DNA of 25,602 bases from Gammaproteobacteria bacterium (GTDB lineage: Bacteria; Pseudomonadota; Gammaproteobacteria; J044), in NCBI GenBank assembly GCA_003696465.1, contig RFHG01000290.1, forward strand, positions 1-25,602. The letters are read 5' to 3'. Position 1 is the stretch's first letter. Every line of letters starts with the position of its first letter. The translations under genes and the position numbers were made by a program. The notes under the pieces are model-generated. The model was given only the letters and a program-made list of their open reading frames with translations, ran no database searches and was not told the origin of the DNA. Shown here one piece after another: positions 7,168 through 17,466 of this stretch.

Positions 7168-7610
7168 AAGAGGGTCCGGTTCGCTGCTCGCGTGGTACCG
7201 TCATCGTTCCCGATACCACCATCGACGCGATCATGGATCACGAATTCGACGCCGTGGTCCTGCCGGGGGGCCTGCCGGGGGCCGATCACCTCGAGGCCGA
7301 CGAGCGCGTGCGCCAGCTGCTCAGGCGCCATGCCGAGTCCGGCCACCTGACCGGCGCCATCTGTGCCGCACCCAAGGTGCTTGCCGCCGCCGGCCTGCTG
7401 GAAGGCAAGCGTGCAACCTCCTATCCGGGCGTGCTCGACGCCATCCAGCCGCCCGGCACCACCGTGACCGGTGCACCCGTGGAAATCGACGGCAGGGTGA
7501 TTACTTCGCGCGGCCCCGGTACTGCAATGGATTTCGCCCTGACACTCATCGAGCATCTGCTCGGACCCGAGGCAAGGAATAAGGTCGAGGAACCGCTGGT
7601 ACGTCCCTGA
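7059..7610 (+). CDS. DJ-1/PfpI family protein (YajL-like)
   Basis: A 183-residue member of the DJ-1/ThiJ/PfpI superfamily, close to YajL and DJ-1. The nucleophile-elbow cysteine is Cys102 in TGAICAAPKVLA, and the conserved glutamate lies in AEGCEELEA (residues 9-17). The motif VLPGGLPGADHL (68-78) is characteristic of DJ-1. These proteins protect against oxidative and carbonyl stress; claims of deglycase activity are disputed, so only a protective role is stated. A strong ribosome-binding site, GGGAGG (7045-7050), lies eight bases before ATG 7059, which fixes the start inside the 3' end of the yibQ-like gene. It is the last gene of the plus-strand group and converges on glmS with only 10 bp between the stops. 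Confidence 0.92.
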   Translation: MASVLVPLAEGCEELEAVTIIDLLRRAGIEVVTAGLKEGPVRCSRGTVIVPDTTIDAIMDHEFDAVVLPGGLPGADHLEADERVRQLLRRHAESGHLTGAICAAPKVLAAAGLLEGKRATSYPGVLDAIQPPGTTVTGAPVEIDGRVITSRGPGTAMDFALTLIEHLLGPEARNKVEEPLVRP

Positions 7611-7620
7611 TCGTTTCCGT

Positions 7621-9453
7621 TTACTCCACCGTCACCGACTTGGCGAGGTTGCGCGGCTGATCCACATCCGTACCCTTCATGACCGCGGCGTGGTAGGCGA
7701 GTAACTGCAACGGCACGGTATAAACGATGGGCGCGACACTGGCCGGGGCAGGAGGTACGCGAATCAGGTGCAGCCCCTCTTCCTCTTCGTCCATGCTGGC
7801 ACCCTCCTCGGCATAGACATACAGCTCACCACCACGTGCGCGCACCTCCTGCAGATTGGACTTGAGCTTTTCCAGCAGCGCGTCGTCCGGAGCCACCGCG
7901 ATGACCGGCATCTCGGCATCCACAAGTGCCAGCGGCCCGTGTTTCAGCTCTCCGGCCGGATAGGCCTCGGCATGGATGTAGGAGATTTCCTTGAGCTTCA
8001 ACGCACCCTCCATGGCCACCGGATACTGGGCACCGCGGCCGAGGAACAGGGCATGTTCCCGTTCGGCGATCTGCTCTGCAAACGCGCGCGTCGGTTCATC
8101 ACTTTCCAGTACCTGCTCGATCAGTCCCGGCAGCGAGAGCAGATCGCGGCACAGCCGCTCTTCCGTTTCGGAACCCATGCCGTGCCGTCGCCCCAGCGCG
8201 ATCACCAGCATCATGAGCGCCGCCAACTGGGTAGTGAATGCCTTGGTCGATGCCACCCCGATCTCGGGGCCGGCGCGTGTCATCAGGGCCAGATCGGATT
8301 CACGCACCAGCGAGCTTTCCGGCACATTGCAGATGCTCAGGCTGGCCTCGAATCCGATCTCCCTGGCCAGCATCAGCGCTGCCAGGGTATCGGCCGTCTC
8401 ACCCGACTGGGAAATGGTGACGAACAGGCTGCCTTCCGGCACGACATGTTTCCGGTAGCGAAATTCGCTGGCCACTTCCACCGCGCAGGGTATACCGGCC
8501 AGCTCTTCAAACCAGTAACGCGCTACCATGCCTGCGTGGTAGCTCGTGCCGCAGGCGACGATTTGCACATGCCGGATGCGGTCGAGGATGGTCGTGGCCT
8601 CGGGCCCGAGAATCGCATCCGGGATGCGATTGTTCACGATGCGGCCCTCTAGTGTATCGCTGATGGCCCTTGGCTGCTCATGGATTTCCTTCAGCATGTA
8701 GTGGCGGTATCCACCCTTGCTGGCCTCGTCCGCCGACTGTTCGGACCTCACCTCCGGACGTTCGACGACCTCCCCCTGTGCGTTGCGGATTTCCATCCGC
8801 TCCCGTTCCAGAATGACCAGGTCGCCGTTTTCGGGATAGACAAAGCGCTGCGTCACCGGCAGCAGGGCCTGCACGTCGGATGCCAGGAAGTGCTCGCCCA
8901 GTCCGATGCCGATTACCAGCGGGCTGCCCTGGCGCGCGGCGACCAACCGGTCGGGCTGCTCGCGGTCGATGACCGCAATGGCCCATGCACCATGCACGTC
9001 CCGCGTCGCCGCAGCCACGGCCTCTTCAAGCGGCATGCCCTGGTCTACATATTTCCAGATCTGGTGCGCAATGACTTCGGTATCGGTATCGGAGGTAAAG
9101 CGAAATCCCTCGGCCTTCTGCTGTTCGCGCAGTGACTCGTGATTCTCGATGATGCCGTTGTGCACCACGGCAATCCGCTCGTTGCAGATATGCGGATGCG
9201 CATTGCGTTCGCTCGGTTCGCCATGCGTGGCCCAACGGGTATGAGCAATACCGACCTGTCCGGTAAGCCGCTTTTCTCGGTTCAGTGCCTGCAGCGCGGC
9301 CACCTTGCCGACGCTGCGCAGCCGGTTGATTCGTCCGTCATCCAGCACGGCCATGCCCGCGGAATCATAACCACGGTATTCCAGCCGGCGCAGGCCCTCC
9401 AGCAGGATCAGGTCGACATCCCTTTGCGCGATGGCCGCAACAATGCCACACAT
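7621..9453 (-). CDS. glmS: Glutamine--fructose-6-phosphate aminotransferase (isomerizing)
   Basis: Makes glucosamine 6-phosphate from fructose 6-phosphate and glutamine, the first step towards UDP-GlcNAc. The 610-residue length is typical. The N-terminal glutaminase domain (about 1-220) begins MCGIVAAIAQRD with the catalytic Cys that becomes residue 1 after Met removal; the YRGYDSAG, HTRWATHGEPSERNAHPH and VHNGIIENH motifs are present. Two SIS sugar-isomerase domains follow (about 290-420 and 460-600), with VACGTSYHAG, TISQSGETADT and the C-terminal NLAKSVTVE. It starts two bases after glmU, with AGGAGG inside the glmU 3' end, so the pair is translationally coupled. No glmS ribozyme would be expected in this lineage, and the two-base gap leaves no room for one. 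Confidence 0.98.
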   Translation of the reverse strand: MCGIVAAIAQRDVDLILLEGLRRLEYRGYDSAGMAVLDDGRINRLRSVGKVAALQALNREKRLTGQVGIAHTRWATHGEPSERNAHPHICNERIAVVHNGIIENHESLREQQKAEGFRFTSDTDTEVIAHQIWKYVDQGMPLEEAVAAATRDVHGAWAIAVIDREQPDRLVAARQGSPLVIGIGLGEHFLASDVQALLPVTQRFVYPENGDLVILERERMEIRNAQGEVVERPEVRSEQSADEASKGGYRHYMLKEIHEQPRAISDTLEGRIVNNRIPDAILGPEATTILDRIRHVQIVACGTSYHAGMVARYWFEELAGIPCAVEVASEFRYRKHVVPEGSLFVTISQSGETADTLAALMLAREIGFEASLSICNVPESSLVRESDLALMTRAGPEIGVASTKAFTTQLAALMMLVIALGRRHGMGSETEERLCRDLLSLPGLIEQVLESDEPTRAFAEQIAEREHALFLGRGAQYPVAMEGALKLKEISYIHAEAYPAGELKHGPLALVDAEMPVIAVAPDDALLEKLKSNLQEVRARGGELYVYAEEGASMDEEEEGLHLIRVPPAPASVAPIVYTVPLQLLAYHAAVMKGTDVDQPRNLAKSVTVE

Positions 9454-9455
9454 GT

Positions 9456-10814
9456 TCAGCCCTCCTTGCGCGGGCGTTGCCAGCCCTTGACCGTCGTTTG
9501 CCGCGAACGGCTCAGGGTCAGCTCCCCTTCCGGCGCATCTCGGGTAATGGTCGAACCCGCCCCGATGGTGGCATCCGCTCCCACCTTCACAGGCGCCACC
9601 AGCTGGGTGTCCGATCCGACAAAGGCACGATCGCCAATCACCGTCCGGTGCTTGTTGGCACCATCGTAATTACAGGTAATGGTGCCCGCGCCGATATTCA
9701 CTTCCCGCCCCATTTCCGTATCGCCGATATAGCTCAGGTGATTGACCTTGCTACCCTGTCCGATACGGCTGTTCTTTACTTCGACGAAATTCCCGATTCG
9801 AGCCCCGTCTTCGATCAGACTGCCCGGGCGCAAGCGGGCAAACGGGCCGATCCGGCATGCCTTGCCCACGCGGCTGTCCTCGATAATGCTGTGCGCCTCG
9901 ACCAGGCTGCCTGCATCCAGTGTGCTGTTGCGTATAATGCAGTTCGGTCCCACCTTGACTCCGTCGCCCAGCACCACAACCCCTTCGAACACGCAGTTCA
10001 CATCGATTTCACAATCGCGCCCGCAAAAGAGCTTGCCGCGTACATCCAGCCGCACGGGATCCATCAATGTGGTGCCGTTTGTCATCAGCTCATCGGCCAC
10101 TCTGCGCTGCCATTCCCTTTCGAGCATGGCCAGCTGTTTGCGGTCGTTTACACCCTGGATTTCGACCGGATCCTTTGCCGGTATCGCCCTGACCCTGGCG
10201 CCTTCCTCCCGTGCCAGTGCCACGCAATCTGTCAGATAGAATTCACCCTGGGCATTGTCATTGTCGAGTTTTGCAATCCACCTGCGCAGCCCTTCGCTGT
10301 GCATGGCCATGATGCCGGTATTCACCTCTCTAATCGAACGTATCTCCGGACTTGCATCCTTTTCCTCCACGATACATTCGATCTCGTCCCCCTTGCGCAC
10401 GATGCGTCCATACCCCCGCGGATCAGCGAGTTCCGCGGTCAGGACACAGAGATCTGCTTCGTCGCAGGCCAGCAGCAATCTTTCCAGGGTCTGGGAGCGA
10501 ATCAGGGGGACATCACCGTACAGGACGAGCACCCGATCTGCCGCAACCCGGGGCAGGGCCTGTTCCACGGCATGTCCGGTCCCAAGCTGCCGGTCCTGTT
10601 CCACCCACACTAGATCCTTGCCTTCGACAGCTGCCCGCACCTGATCTCCGCCATGCCCATGAACCACAATGATGCGGTCCGGGGCAAGGTCCCGTGCCGT
10701 ATCCACCACGTGCTGCAGCATCGGCTGTCCTGCAATCCTGTGCAGGACCTTCGGCAGATCCGATTTCATTCGTGTACCCTGACCCGCCGCCAGGATGATG
10801 ACATCCGCTTTCAT
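9456..10814 (-). CDS. glmU: Bifunctional UDP-GlcNAc pyrophosphorylase / GlcN-1-P acetyltransferase
   Basis: Catalyses the last two steps to UDP-GlcNAc: acetylation of glucosamine 1-phosphate, then uridylylation. The 452-residue protein has an N-terminal nucleotidyltransferase domain (1 to about 228) with LAAGQGTRMKSDLPKVLH at residues 8-25 and the VLVLYGDVPLI and GEFYLTDCVAL motifs. A C-terminal left-handed beta-helix (about 250-452) holds the acetyltransferase, with hexapeptide repeats and the GNFVEVKNSRIG, NHLSYIGD and GAGTITCNYDGANKH signatures. The ATG at 10814 has AAGGA about five bases upstream. It lies downstream of the atp operon terminator on the same strand and is followed directly by glmS, as in E. 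coli. Confidence 0.98.
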   Translation of the reverse strand: MKADVIILAAGQGTRMKSDLPKVLHRIAGQPMLQHVVDTARDLAPDRIIVVHGHGGDQVRAAVEGKDLVWVEQDRQLGTGHAVEQALPRVAADRVLVLYGDVPLIRSQTLERLLLACDEADLCVLTAELADPRGYGRIVRKGDEIECIVEEKDASPEIRSIREVNTGIMAMHSEGLRRWIAKLDNDNAQGEFYLTDCVALAREEGARVRAIPAKDPVEIQGVNDRKQLAMLEREWQRRVADELMTNGTTLMDPVRLDVRGKLFCGRDCEIDVNCVFEGVVVLGDGVKVGPNCIIRNSTLDAGSLVEAHSIIEDSRVGKACRIGPFARLRPGSLIEDGARIGNFVEVKNSRIGQGSKVNHLSYIGDTEMGREVNIGAGTITCNYDGANKHRTVIGDRAFVGSDTQLVAPVKVGADATIGAGSTITRDAPEGELTLSRSRQTTVKGWQRPRKEG

Positions 10815-10866
10815 ACCCGTCCTTCTGTGTGTCGTCTCTTTACGTCATTGTGCCGCCGGTACCGCA

Positions 10867-10900
10867 CAAAGAAAAGGGCGACATGTTGCCATGTCGCCCC
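10867..10900 (-). terminator. Rho-independent terminator of the atp operon
   Basis: A perfect 10-bp stem (GGGCGACATG at 10876-10885 pairing with CATGTCGCCC at 10890-10899) encloses a four-base loop. Read on the minus strand it is followed by a T-rich run, TTTTCTTTG (10875-10867). It lies about 30 bases after the atpC stop and before glmU, so it should end atp transcription and leave glmU-glmS to a separate promoter or to limited read-through. I found no convincing -35/-10 pair for glmU in the remaining 50 bases. Confidence 0.92.
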
Positions 10901-10930
10901 AGGCGTTCCGGATTGCGATGTGTGGTCGTA

Positions 10931-11356
10931 TCAGCGTGCAACCTTCTTGCGAATGTTCTCGAGCATGCGCAGCTGGGCCACGGCCTCGAGCAGCTCGGCA
11001 TTGGCCTTGGCATACTCCTGATCGCTCTGGCTGTTGCGCATGGCCTCCTCGGCACGCTCCTTGGCGGCCCGAGCCTCGGCCTCGTCCAGATCCTTGGCGC
11101 GAATGGCGGTATCGGCCAGAACAGTGACCACATGCGGCTGCACCTCGAGGATGCCGCCGGAGACGAAGAAGAACTGGTCGTCCTTCCCCTCCTGGCGTAC
11201 CACGACCTCACCCGGCTTGAGGTGCGTGATCAGCGGCGTGTGACGCGGCAGGATACCCACCTCGCCCATCACTGCCGGCGCGAACACCTCATTGGCCGGG
11301 CCGGAGTAGATCTCCTCCTCGGCGCTTACAATATCTACATGAATCGTCATGGCCAT
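10931..11356 (-). CDS. atpC: F1Fo ATP synthase epsilon subunit
   Basis: The epsilon subunit of the F1 central stalk, which couples rotation to catalysis and can inhibit ATP hydrolysis. At 141 residues it matches the family. An N-terminal beta-sandwich (to about residue 88; TIHVDIVSAEEEIYSG, GEVGILPRHTPLIT, FFVSGGILEVQPHVVTVLAD) is followed by the C-terminal helical hairpin (about 90-141). The ATG at 11356 is chosen over the ATG two codons on because AGGAGG lies five bases upstream, directly after the atpD stop codon. It is the last gene of the operon. Confidence 0.96.
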   Translation of the reverse strand: MAMTIHVDIVSAEEEIYSGPANEVFAPAVMGEVGILPRHTPLITHLKPGEVVVRQEGKDDQFFFVSGGILEVQPHVVTVLADTAIRAKDLDEAEARAAKERAEEAMRNSQSDQEYAKANAELLEAVAQLRMLENIRKKVAR

Positions 11357-11366
11357 TGGGGCCTCC

Positions 11367-12746
<1,380 letters not shown>

Positions 12747-12785
12747 GACCAGTTATCCTCGCAATCCAGATTCTTTCATGAAGCC

Positions 12786-13646
12786 TTAGCCGACGGCAGC
12801 CGCACCAGCAACGATCTCGGAGATTTCCTGCGTGATCGCGGCCTGGCGTGCCTTGTTGTACACCAGCTGCAGCTCGTTGATGATGGTACCGGCATTGTCG
12901 GTGGCGCTCTTCATGGCAACCATGCGCGCAGCCATCTCGCAGGCCACGTTTTCAACCACACCCTGATACACCTGGGACTCGATGTAACGCATCAGCAGTC
13001 CGTCGAGCACTTCCTTGGAATCCGGCTCGTAGATGTAGTCCCAGTGGTGCTTCAGCTCCTCTTCCTCGGCCGACTCAACCGGGATGAGCTGCTGCACGTA
13101 GGGCTTCTGGCTCATGGTGTTGACGAACTCGTTTGCTACCAGGTAGAGCCGGTCGATCCGGCCCTCTTCGTAGGCATCGAGCATCACCTTGATGGTACCG
13201 ATCAGCTCGGCGATATGCGGCGTGTCACCGAGATGCGTGATCTCGGACACGATGTTCCCATGCCGGCGGAAGAAGCTCGAGGCCTTGGAGCCGATCACGC
13301 ACAGATCGACCTCCACGCCCTGATCACTCCACTCCTTCATCGCGGTCACGGCCTTCTTGAACAGATTGATGTTCAGGCCACCGCACAGGCCGCGGTCGGT
13401 GGAGATGACGATGAAGCCGACACGCTTTGCCTCGCGCTCGACCAGGAACGGATGCTTGTATTCCGGGTGTGCCATCGCCAGGTGCCCGATCACGTTGCGG
13501 ATCTTGCGGGCATAGGGACGGGTACCGGCCATCCGGTCCTGCGCCTTGCGCATCTTGCTCGCGGCCACCATTTCCATGGCCTTGGTGATCTTCTGAGTAC
13601 TCTGGATACTCTTGATCTTTGTGCGGATCTCTTTTTCACCCGACAT
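12786..13646 (-). CDS. atpG: F1Fo ATP synthase gamma subunit
   Basis: The rotor shaft of F1. The 286-residue length equals that of E. coli within one residue. The N-terminal helix (KEIRTKIKSIQSTQKITKAMEMVAASKMRKAQ, about 4-35) and the C-terminal helix (ENVACEMAARMVAMKSATDNAGTIINELQLVYNKARQAAITQEISEIVAGA) form the antiparallel coiled coil inside the alpha3beta3 ring; the DRGLCGGLN motif marks the central Rossmann-like region. It starts 14 nt after the atpA stop, with GAGGG about eight bases upstream. Confidence 0.98.
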   Translation of the reverse strand: MSGEKEIRTKIKSIQSTQKITKAMEMVAASKMRKAQDRMAGTRPYARKIRNVIGHLAMAHPEYKHPFLVEREAKRVGFIVISTDRGLCGGLNINLFKKAVTAMKEWSDQGVEVDLCVIGSKASSFFRRHGNIVSEITHLGDTPHIAELIGTIKVMLDAYEEGRIDRLYLVANEFVNTMSQKPYVQQLIPVESAEEEELKHHWDYIYEPDSKEVLDGLLMRYIESQVYQGVVENVACEMAARMVAMKSATDNAGTIINELQLVYNKARQAAITQEISEIVAGAAAVG

Positions 13647-13660
13647 GGGTCAGCCCTCGC

Positions 13661-15205
13661 TTACCAGACGTTGTTGGCCTTGAAGTCGTCAAGGGCCTTG
13701 CGCATTGCCGCTTCGATCTCGTCGTTGTAGTCGGCCGTCTCGTTGATCTTTGCCAGCAGGTCTGCATGCTCGGAGTGCAGATAGCTGTGCAGGGCCTTTT
13801 CGAAATCGACTACCTTCTTGGCGTCGATGTCGTCGAGGTAACCCTCGTTGGCCGCAAACAGGGAGAAGGCCATTTCGGCAATCGACAGCGGGCTGTATTG
13901 AGGCTGCTTCATCAGCTCGGTCACGCGCTCGCCACGTTCGAGCTGCTTGCGGGTAGCCTCGTCCAGGTCGGATGCAAACTGCGAGAAGGCCGCCAGCTCG
14001 CGGTACTGGGCCAGCGCCAGACGCACACCGCCACCGAGCTTCTTGATGATCTTGGTCTGGGCCGCGCCACCTACTCGGGACACCGAGAGGCCGGCATTGA
14101 TGGCCGGACGGATACCGGCATTGAACAGGTCCGTCTCGAGGAAGATCTGTCCGTCGGTAATCGAGATCACGTTGGTCGGCACGAAGGCAGACACGTCGCC
14201 GGCCTGGGTCTCGATGATGGGCAGTGCAGTCAGTGAACCGGTCTTGCCCTTCACCTCGCCATTGGTCATCTGCTCCACGTACTCCTCGTTCACACGGGCG
14301 GCACGCTCGAGCAGGCGGGAGTGCAGGTAGAACACGTCACCGGGATAGGCTTCACGGCCCGGCGGACGACGCAGCAGCAGGGAAACCTGGCGGTAGGCCC
14401 AGGCCTGCTTGGTCAGGTCGTCGTAGATGATGAGGGCGTCTTCGCCGCGGTCGCGGAAGTACTCACCCATGGCGCAGCCGGCGTACGGGGCGATGTACTG
14501 CATGGCGGCAGATTCGGCGGCACCGGCGGCGACCACGATGGTGTGTTCCATGGCGCCGTATTCCTCCAGCTTGCGCACCACGTTGGCGATGGAGGACTGC
14601 TTCTGCCCCACGGCCACGTAGATACACTTGATGCCGGTGCCCTTCTGGTTGATGATCGCGTCAAGGGCCACAGCGGTCTTGCCGGTCTGACGGTCACCGA
14701 TGATCAGCTCGCGCTGCCCGCGGCCGATCGGAACCATGGAGTCGATCGACTTCAGACCGGTCTGGACCGGCTGGTCGACCGACTTGCGCTCGATGACGCC
14801 GGGGGCAATCTTCTCGATCGGGGAAGTACCGGCGGCCTCGATCGGGCCCTTGCCGTCCAGCGGGTTGCCGAGCGAGTCCACCACGCGCCCGAGCAGGTTC
14901 TCGCCTACCGGGACCTCGAGGATACGGCCGGTACACTTGGCCGTGTCACCCTCGGTGATGTGCTCGTAGTCACCCAGGATCACGGCACCGACGGAGTCGC
15001 GCTCCAGGTTCAGTGCCAGACCGTATGTGTCGCCAGGGAATTCGATCATTTCACCTGCCATCACATCGGCCAGGCCGTGGATGCGTACGATACCGTCGGT
15101 CACGTTGACCACGGTGCCTTCAGTCCGCGCCTCGGCGGTACCTTCGTACCCCTCGATGCGCTTCTTGATCAGTTCACTGATTTCATTCGGGTTGAGTTGC
15201 ATCAT
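13661..15205 (-). CDS. atpA: F1Fo ATP synthase alpha subunit
   Basis: The non-catalytic nucleotide-binding alpha subunit of F1. It has 514 residues. An N-terminal beta-barrel (about 25-95) precedes the nucleotide-binding domain with the P-loop GDRQTGKT at residues 170-177, the ALIIYDDLTKQAWAYR Walker B region, the RRPPGREAYPGDVFYLHSRLLERAA motif and the SVSRVGGAAQ arginine-finger motif. Two ATGs stand in tandem at 15205 and 15202; GAGGA about five bases before 15205 fits either. E. coli AtpA begins at the position of the second. The ORF is uninterrupted and lies 9 nt after atpH. Confidence 0.99.
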   Translation of the reverse strand: MMQLNPNEISELIKKRIEGYEGTAEARTEGTVVNVTDGIVRIHGLADVMAGEMIEFPGDTYGLALNLERDSVGAVILGDYEHITEGDTAKCTGRILEVPVGENLLGRVVDSLGNPLDGKGPIEAAGTSPIEKIAPGVIERKSVDQPVQTGLKSIDSMVPIGRGQRELIIGDRQTGKTAVALDAIINQKGTGIKCIYVAVGQKQSSIANVVRKLEEYGAMEHTIVVAAGAAESAAMQYIAPYAGCAMGEYFRDRGEDALIIYDDLTKQAWAYRQVSLLLRRPPGREAYPGDVFYLHSRLLERAARVNEEYVEQMTNGEVKGKTGSLTALPIIETQAGDVSAFVPTNVISITDGQIFLETDLFNAGIRPAINAGLSVSRVGGAAQTKIIKKLGGGVRLALAQYRELAAFSQFASDLDEATRKQLERGERVTELMKQPQYSPLSIAEMAFSLFAANEGYLDDIDAKKVVDFEKALHSYLHSEHADLLAKINETADYNDEIEAAMRKALDDFKANNVW

Positions 15206-15214
15206 CGAATCCTC

Positions 15215-15751
15215 TTAGCGACTCAGGACGCTGGCCAGCTTGTGCAGCCTGCCCTGTATCGAACCATCTATCACAATGTCACCGGCCCGGATCACGGCTC
15301 CGCCCAGGAGTGACTCGTCGACCTTGCTGACCAGCTTGACTTCCTTGCCCAGTCGCTTCTTCAGCGACTCGGCCAGGGCCTTCTGGTCGGCATCGGAGAG
15401 CGGCTGGGCAGAAAGCACCTCCGCCTCGATCACGCCCTCGGCCTCGTCGCGCAGCTGCTCGTACATGCCCTGCACTTCCGGAATCAGGCCCAGCCGGCCA
15501 TTCTCGGCCATGGCCTCGATCAGGCGCTTGACCTGGTCGTCGGCCAGGTCGCCGGCGATGCGCACCATCGCCTCGGCCTTTTGCGCCTCGGTGAGCCGCG
15601 GTGAGTTGAGGAGCTGCTGGACCTGCTCGTCGCGCACGGCGGCGGCAAGGAAGGCCAGCACCTCCGACCACTTGTCGAAACTGCCCTGCTCCCTTGCCAG
15701 CTCGTAGATGGCGCGGGCGTAGGGGCGTGCAGCGGTGGTGACTTCTGACAT
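15215..15751 (-). CDS. atpH: F1Fo ATP synthase delta subunit
   Basis: The delta subunit sits on top of F1 and ties the alpha3beta3 head to the b-subunit stator. The 178-residue protein has the N-terminal six-helix domain beginning TAARPYARAIYELAREQG and the C-terminal region with VIEAEVLSAQPLS and LLGGAVIRAGDIVIDGSIQGRLHKL, which is the conserved end motif of the family. It lies 11 nt after atpF and 9 nt before atpA. Confidence 0.97.
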   Translation of the reverse strand: MSEVTTAARPYARAIYELAREQGSFDKWSEVLAFLAAAVRDEQVQQLLNSPRLTEAQKAEAMVRIAGDLADDQVKRLIEAMAENGRLGLIPEVQGMYEQLRDEAEGVIEAEVLSAQPLSDADQKALAESLKKRLGKEVKLVSKVDESLLGGAVIRAGDIVIDGSIQGRLHKLASVLSR

Positions 15752-15762
15752 GGTCTGTTTAC

Positions 15763-16233
15763 CTAGATCTGAGCGGCGAGTTCATCGAGCACCTTCTTGT
15801 GCGCGCTGGCGTCGATCTCGCGTTCCAGGATCTTCTCGGCACCGGCCAGGGCAATGGCGGCCACTTCGGCACGCAGCTGCTCCTTGGCTCGGTTGATCTC
15901 CTGCTCGATCTCGGCCTGGGCGGCAGTCTTGATGCGCTCGGCCTCCTCGACAGCGGCCTGCTTGGCCTCGTCGATGATTTCGGCAGAGCGCTTCTGCGCC
16001 TGGGCGATGATCTCGGCCGCCTGTTTCTTGGCCTCGTGCAGCTCTTCCTTGGCGCGCTGCTGCGCGAGCTCCTGCTCGTGCATGCCTCGCTCGGCGGCCG
16101 CCAGGCCTTCGGCGATGCGCTTCTTGCGATCTTCCAGCGCGTTGAGGATCGGCTCCCACAGGAAGGCCTTGATGAACCAGATGAGCACCGCGAAGGTGAG
16201 CAACTGGCCGATAAGCGTGGCTGTAACGTTCAC
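15763..16233 (-). CDS. atpF: F1Fo ATP synthase subunit b
   Basis: The stator stalk of Fo. The 156-residue length is identical to E. coli AtpF. One N-terminal membrane helix (ATLIGQLLTFAVLIWFIKAFLW, about 5-26) is followed by a long, charged, Ala/Glu/Lys/Arg-rich dimerising coiled coil reaching the C-terminus. Translation starts at a GTG (16233) with AGGGGGT four bases upstream; the resulting MNVTATLIGQ agrees with the family start. Only a single b gene is present, so this is the homodimeric-b type rather than the b/b' type. Confidence 0.97.
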   Translation of the reverse strand: MNVTATLIGQLLTFAVLIWFIKAFLWEPILNALEDRKKRIAEGLAAAERGMHEQELAQQRAKEELHEAKKQAAEIIAQAQKRSAEIIDEAKQAAVEEAERIKTAAQAEIEQEINRAKEQLRAEVAAIALAGAEKILEREIDASAHKKVLDELAAQI

Positions 16234-16276
16234 GACTACCCCCTGGAGGTTGTCAGTTCAAGGAAGCCGAAGGAGA

Positions 16277-16561
16277 TCAGCCGCCGATTGCGTTCTTGGC
16301 CGCACCGATGAAGGGGTTGGCGAAGATGAACCACATGGAGATACCCAGAACGATCATCGGGAAGGCCTCCATCAGGCCGCCGGTAAACAGCATCTGACCG
16401 GTGAGCTGGGCACGCATTTCGGGCTGACGGGCAATACCTTCGATGAACTTGGAGCAGATCATGCCCCAGCCAAGGGCAGAACCCAGTCCGGCAGCAGCGA
16501 GGATGATGCCCACGCCGATAGCGGTGGAAGCGTAGATACTTGCGATCAGTTCAGCACCCAT
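16277..16561 (-). CDS. atpE: F1Fo ATP synthase subunit c
   Basis: The membrane rotor-ring subunit, 94 residues with two transmembrane helices (about 8-34 and 54-84) joined by the polar loop ARQPE (44-48). The ion-carrying carboxylate is Glu65 (GGLMEAFPM) in place of the Asp61 of E. coli; both occur naturally. Position 32 is Trp and position 66 is Ala, so the Gln32/Ser66 partners of sodium-type rings are missing and proton coupling is expected. The first helix has GLGSALGWG instead of a strict GxGxGxG repeat. It is 43 nt from each neighbour. Confidence 0.97.
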   Translation of the reverse strand: MGAELIASIYASTAIGVGIILAAAGLGSALGWGMICSKFIEGIARQPEMRAQLTGQMLFTGGLMEAFPMIVLGISMWFIFANPFIGAAKNAIGG

Positions 16562-16604
16562 TTTTCAGTTCTCCTAGGTAGAAAGGTTGAAACCAGTGGT
16601 TGAA

Positions 16605-17450
16605 TCAATGCTCATCCGTAACCGCGAGGCTCAGATAAACAATGGTAAGCAGCATGAAGATGAAGGCCTGCAGGGTGATTACCAGGATGTGGAAGATCGC
16701 CCACATGCCCCCCAGGGCCACCTGTGCCGGCATGGCCCAGATGGAAAACGACAGCAGCGCGATGAGCATGAACAGCAGCTCGCCGGCAAACATGTTGCCG
16801 AACAGACGCAGTGCCAGGCTGACCGGCTTGGCAATTTCCTCGATGGCGGTCATGACGATGTTGACCGGCATCAGCCACTTGCCGAACGGATGGAACAGGA
16901 AGGTCTTGATGTAGCCGACCACGCCCCGGGTCTTGATGTTGTAGTAGATCACCATGCCGAAGACGAAGAACGCCAGCGCAAAGGTGGTATCGAGGTTGGT
17001 GGTGGGCACCACCTTGAGATAGGTGTGATGCGGGTCGCCGGTGACCAGGGTGGCCAGCCAGGGCATCAGGTCGACCGGGATCAGGTCCATGGCATTCATC
17101 AGGAACACCCAGACAAAGATGGTCAGGGCCACCGGACCGATCCACTTGTTCTTGCGATCGGGGAAGATGTCCTCGATCTGCTGGTTGACGAACTCGACGA
17201 CGAATTCGATCAGATTCTGCATGCCGGTGGGCTTGTCGGGATCGACATTGCGGCCAACCTTCCAGGCCACCAGCATCATGACCAGCGCGAGCAGTGCGCC
17301 CACCAGCCAGGTATCGACGAAGAAGGCATTGAAGTCGATCAGGGCGGCCGGCTTGTGGGTCACCGGATCACAGCCGATGCACCAGTTGGTGAGGTGATGC
17401 TGGATGTACTCGACCGGATTGGCGGTGGCTGGTGCGGATGCTTCGCTCAC
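16605..17450 (-). CDS. atpB: F1Fo ATP synthase subunit a
   Basis: The Fo stator channel subunit, a 281-residue integral membrane protein with about five to six hydrophobic segments. The essential arginine lies in SLALRLFGNMFAGELLFML, the family signature; LTIFVWVFLMNAMDLIPVDLMPW is the conserved second segment. I place the start at the GTG at 17450 (SEASAPATANPVEYIQHHLTNW), which has TGGAG seven bases upstream and lies 16 nt after the atpI stop. The longer in-frame version from 17546 overlaps atpI and has no family-like sequence before this point. An unusual WCIGC pair occurs in the periplasmic N-terminal part. Confidence 0.95.
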   Translation of the reverse strand: MSEASAPATANPVEYIQHHLTNWCIGCDPVTHKPAALIDFNAFFVDTWLVGALLALVMMLVAWKVGRNVDPDKPTGMQNLIEFVVEFVNQQIEDIFPDRKNKWIGPVALTIFVWVFLMNAMDLIPVDLMPWLATLVTGDPHHTYLKVVPTTNLDTTFALAFFVFGMVIYYNIKTRGVVGYIKTFLFHPFGKWLMPVNIVMTAIEEIAKPVSLALRLFGNMFAGELLFMLIALLSFSIWAMPAQVALGGMWAIFHILVITLQAFIFMLLTIVYLSLAVTDEH

Positions 17451-17466
17451 GACTATGCTCCAGTTG

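Noticed and set aside
9454..9455. glmS ribozyme or riboswitch upstream of glmS
   Set aside because: Only two bases separate glmU and glmS, and the glmS ribozyme is a feature of Gram-positive bacteria.
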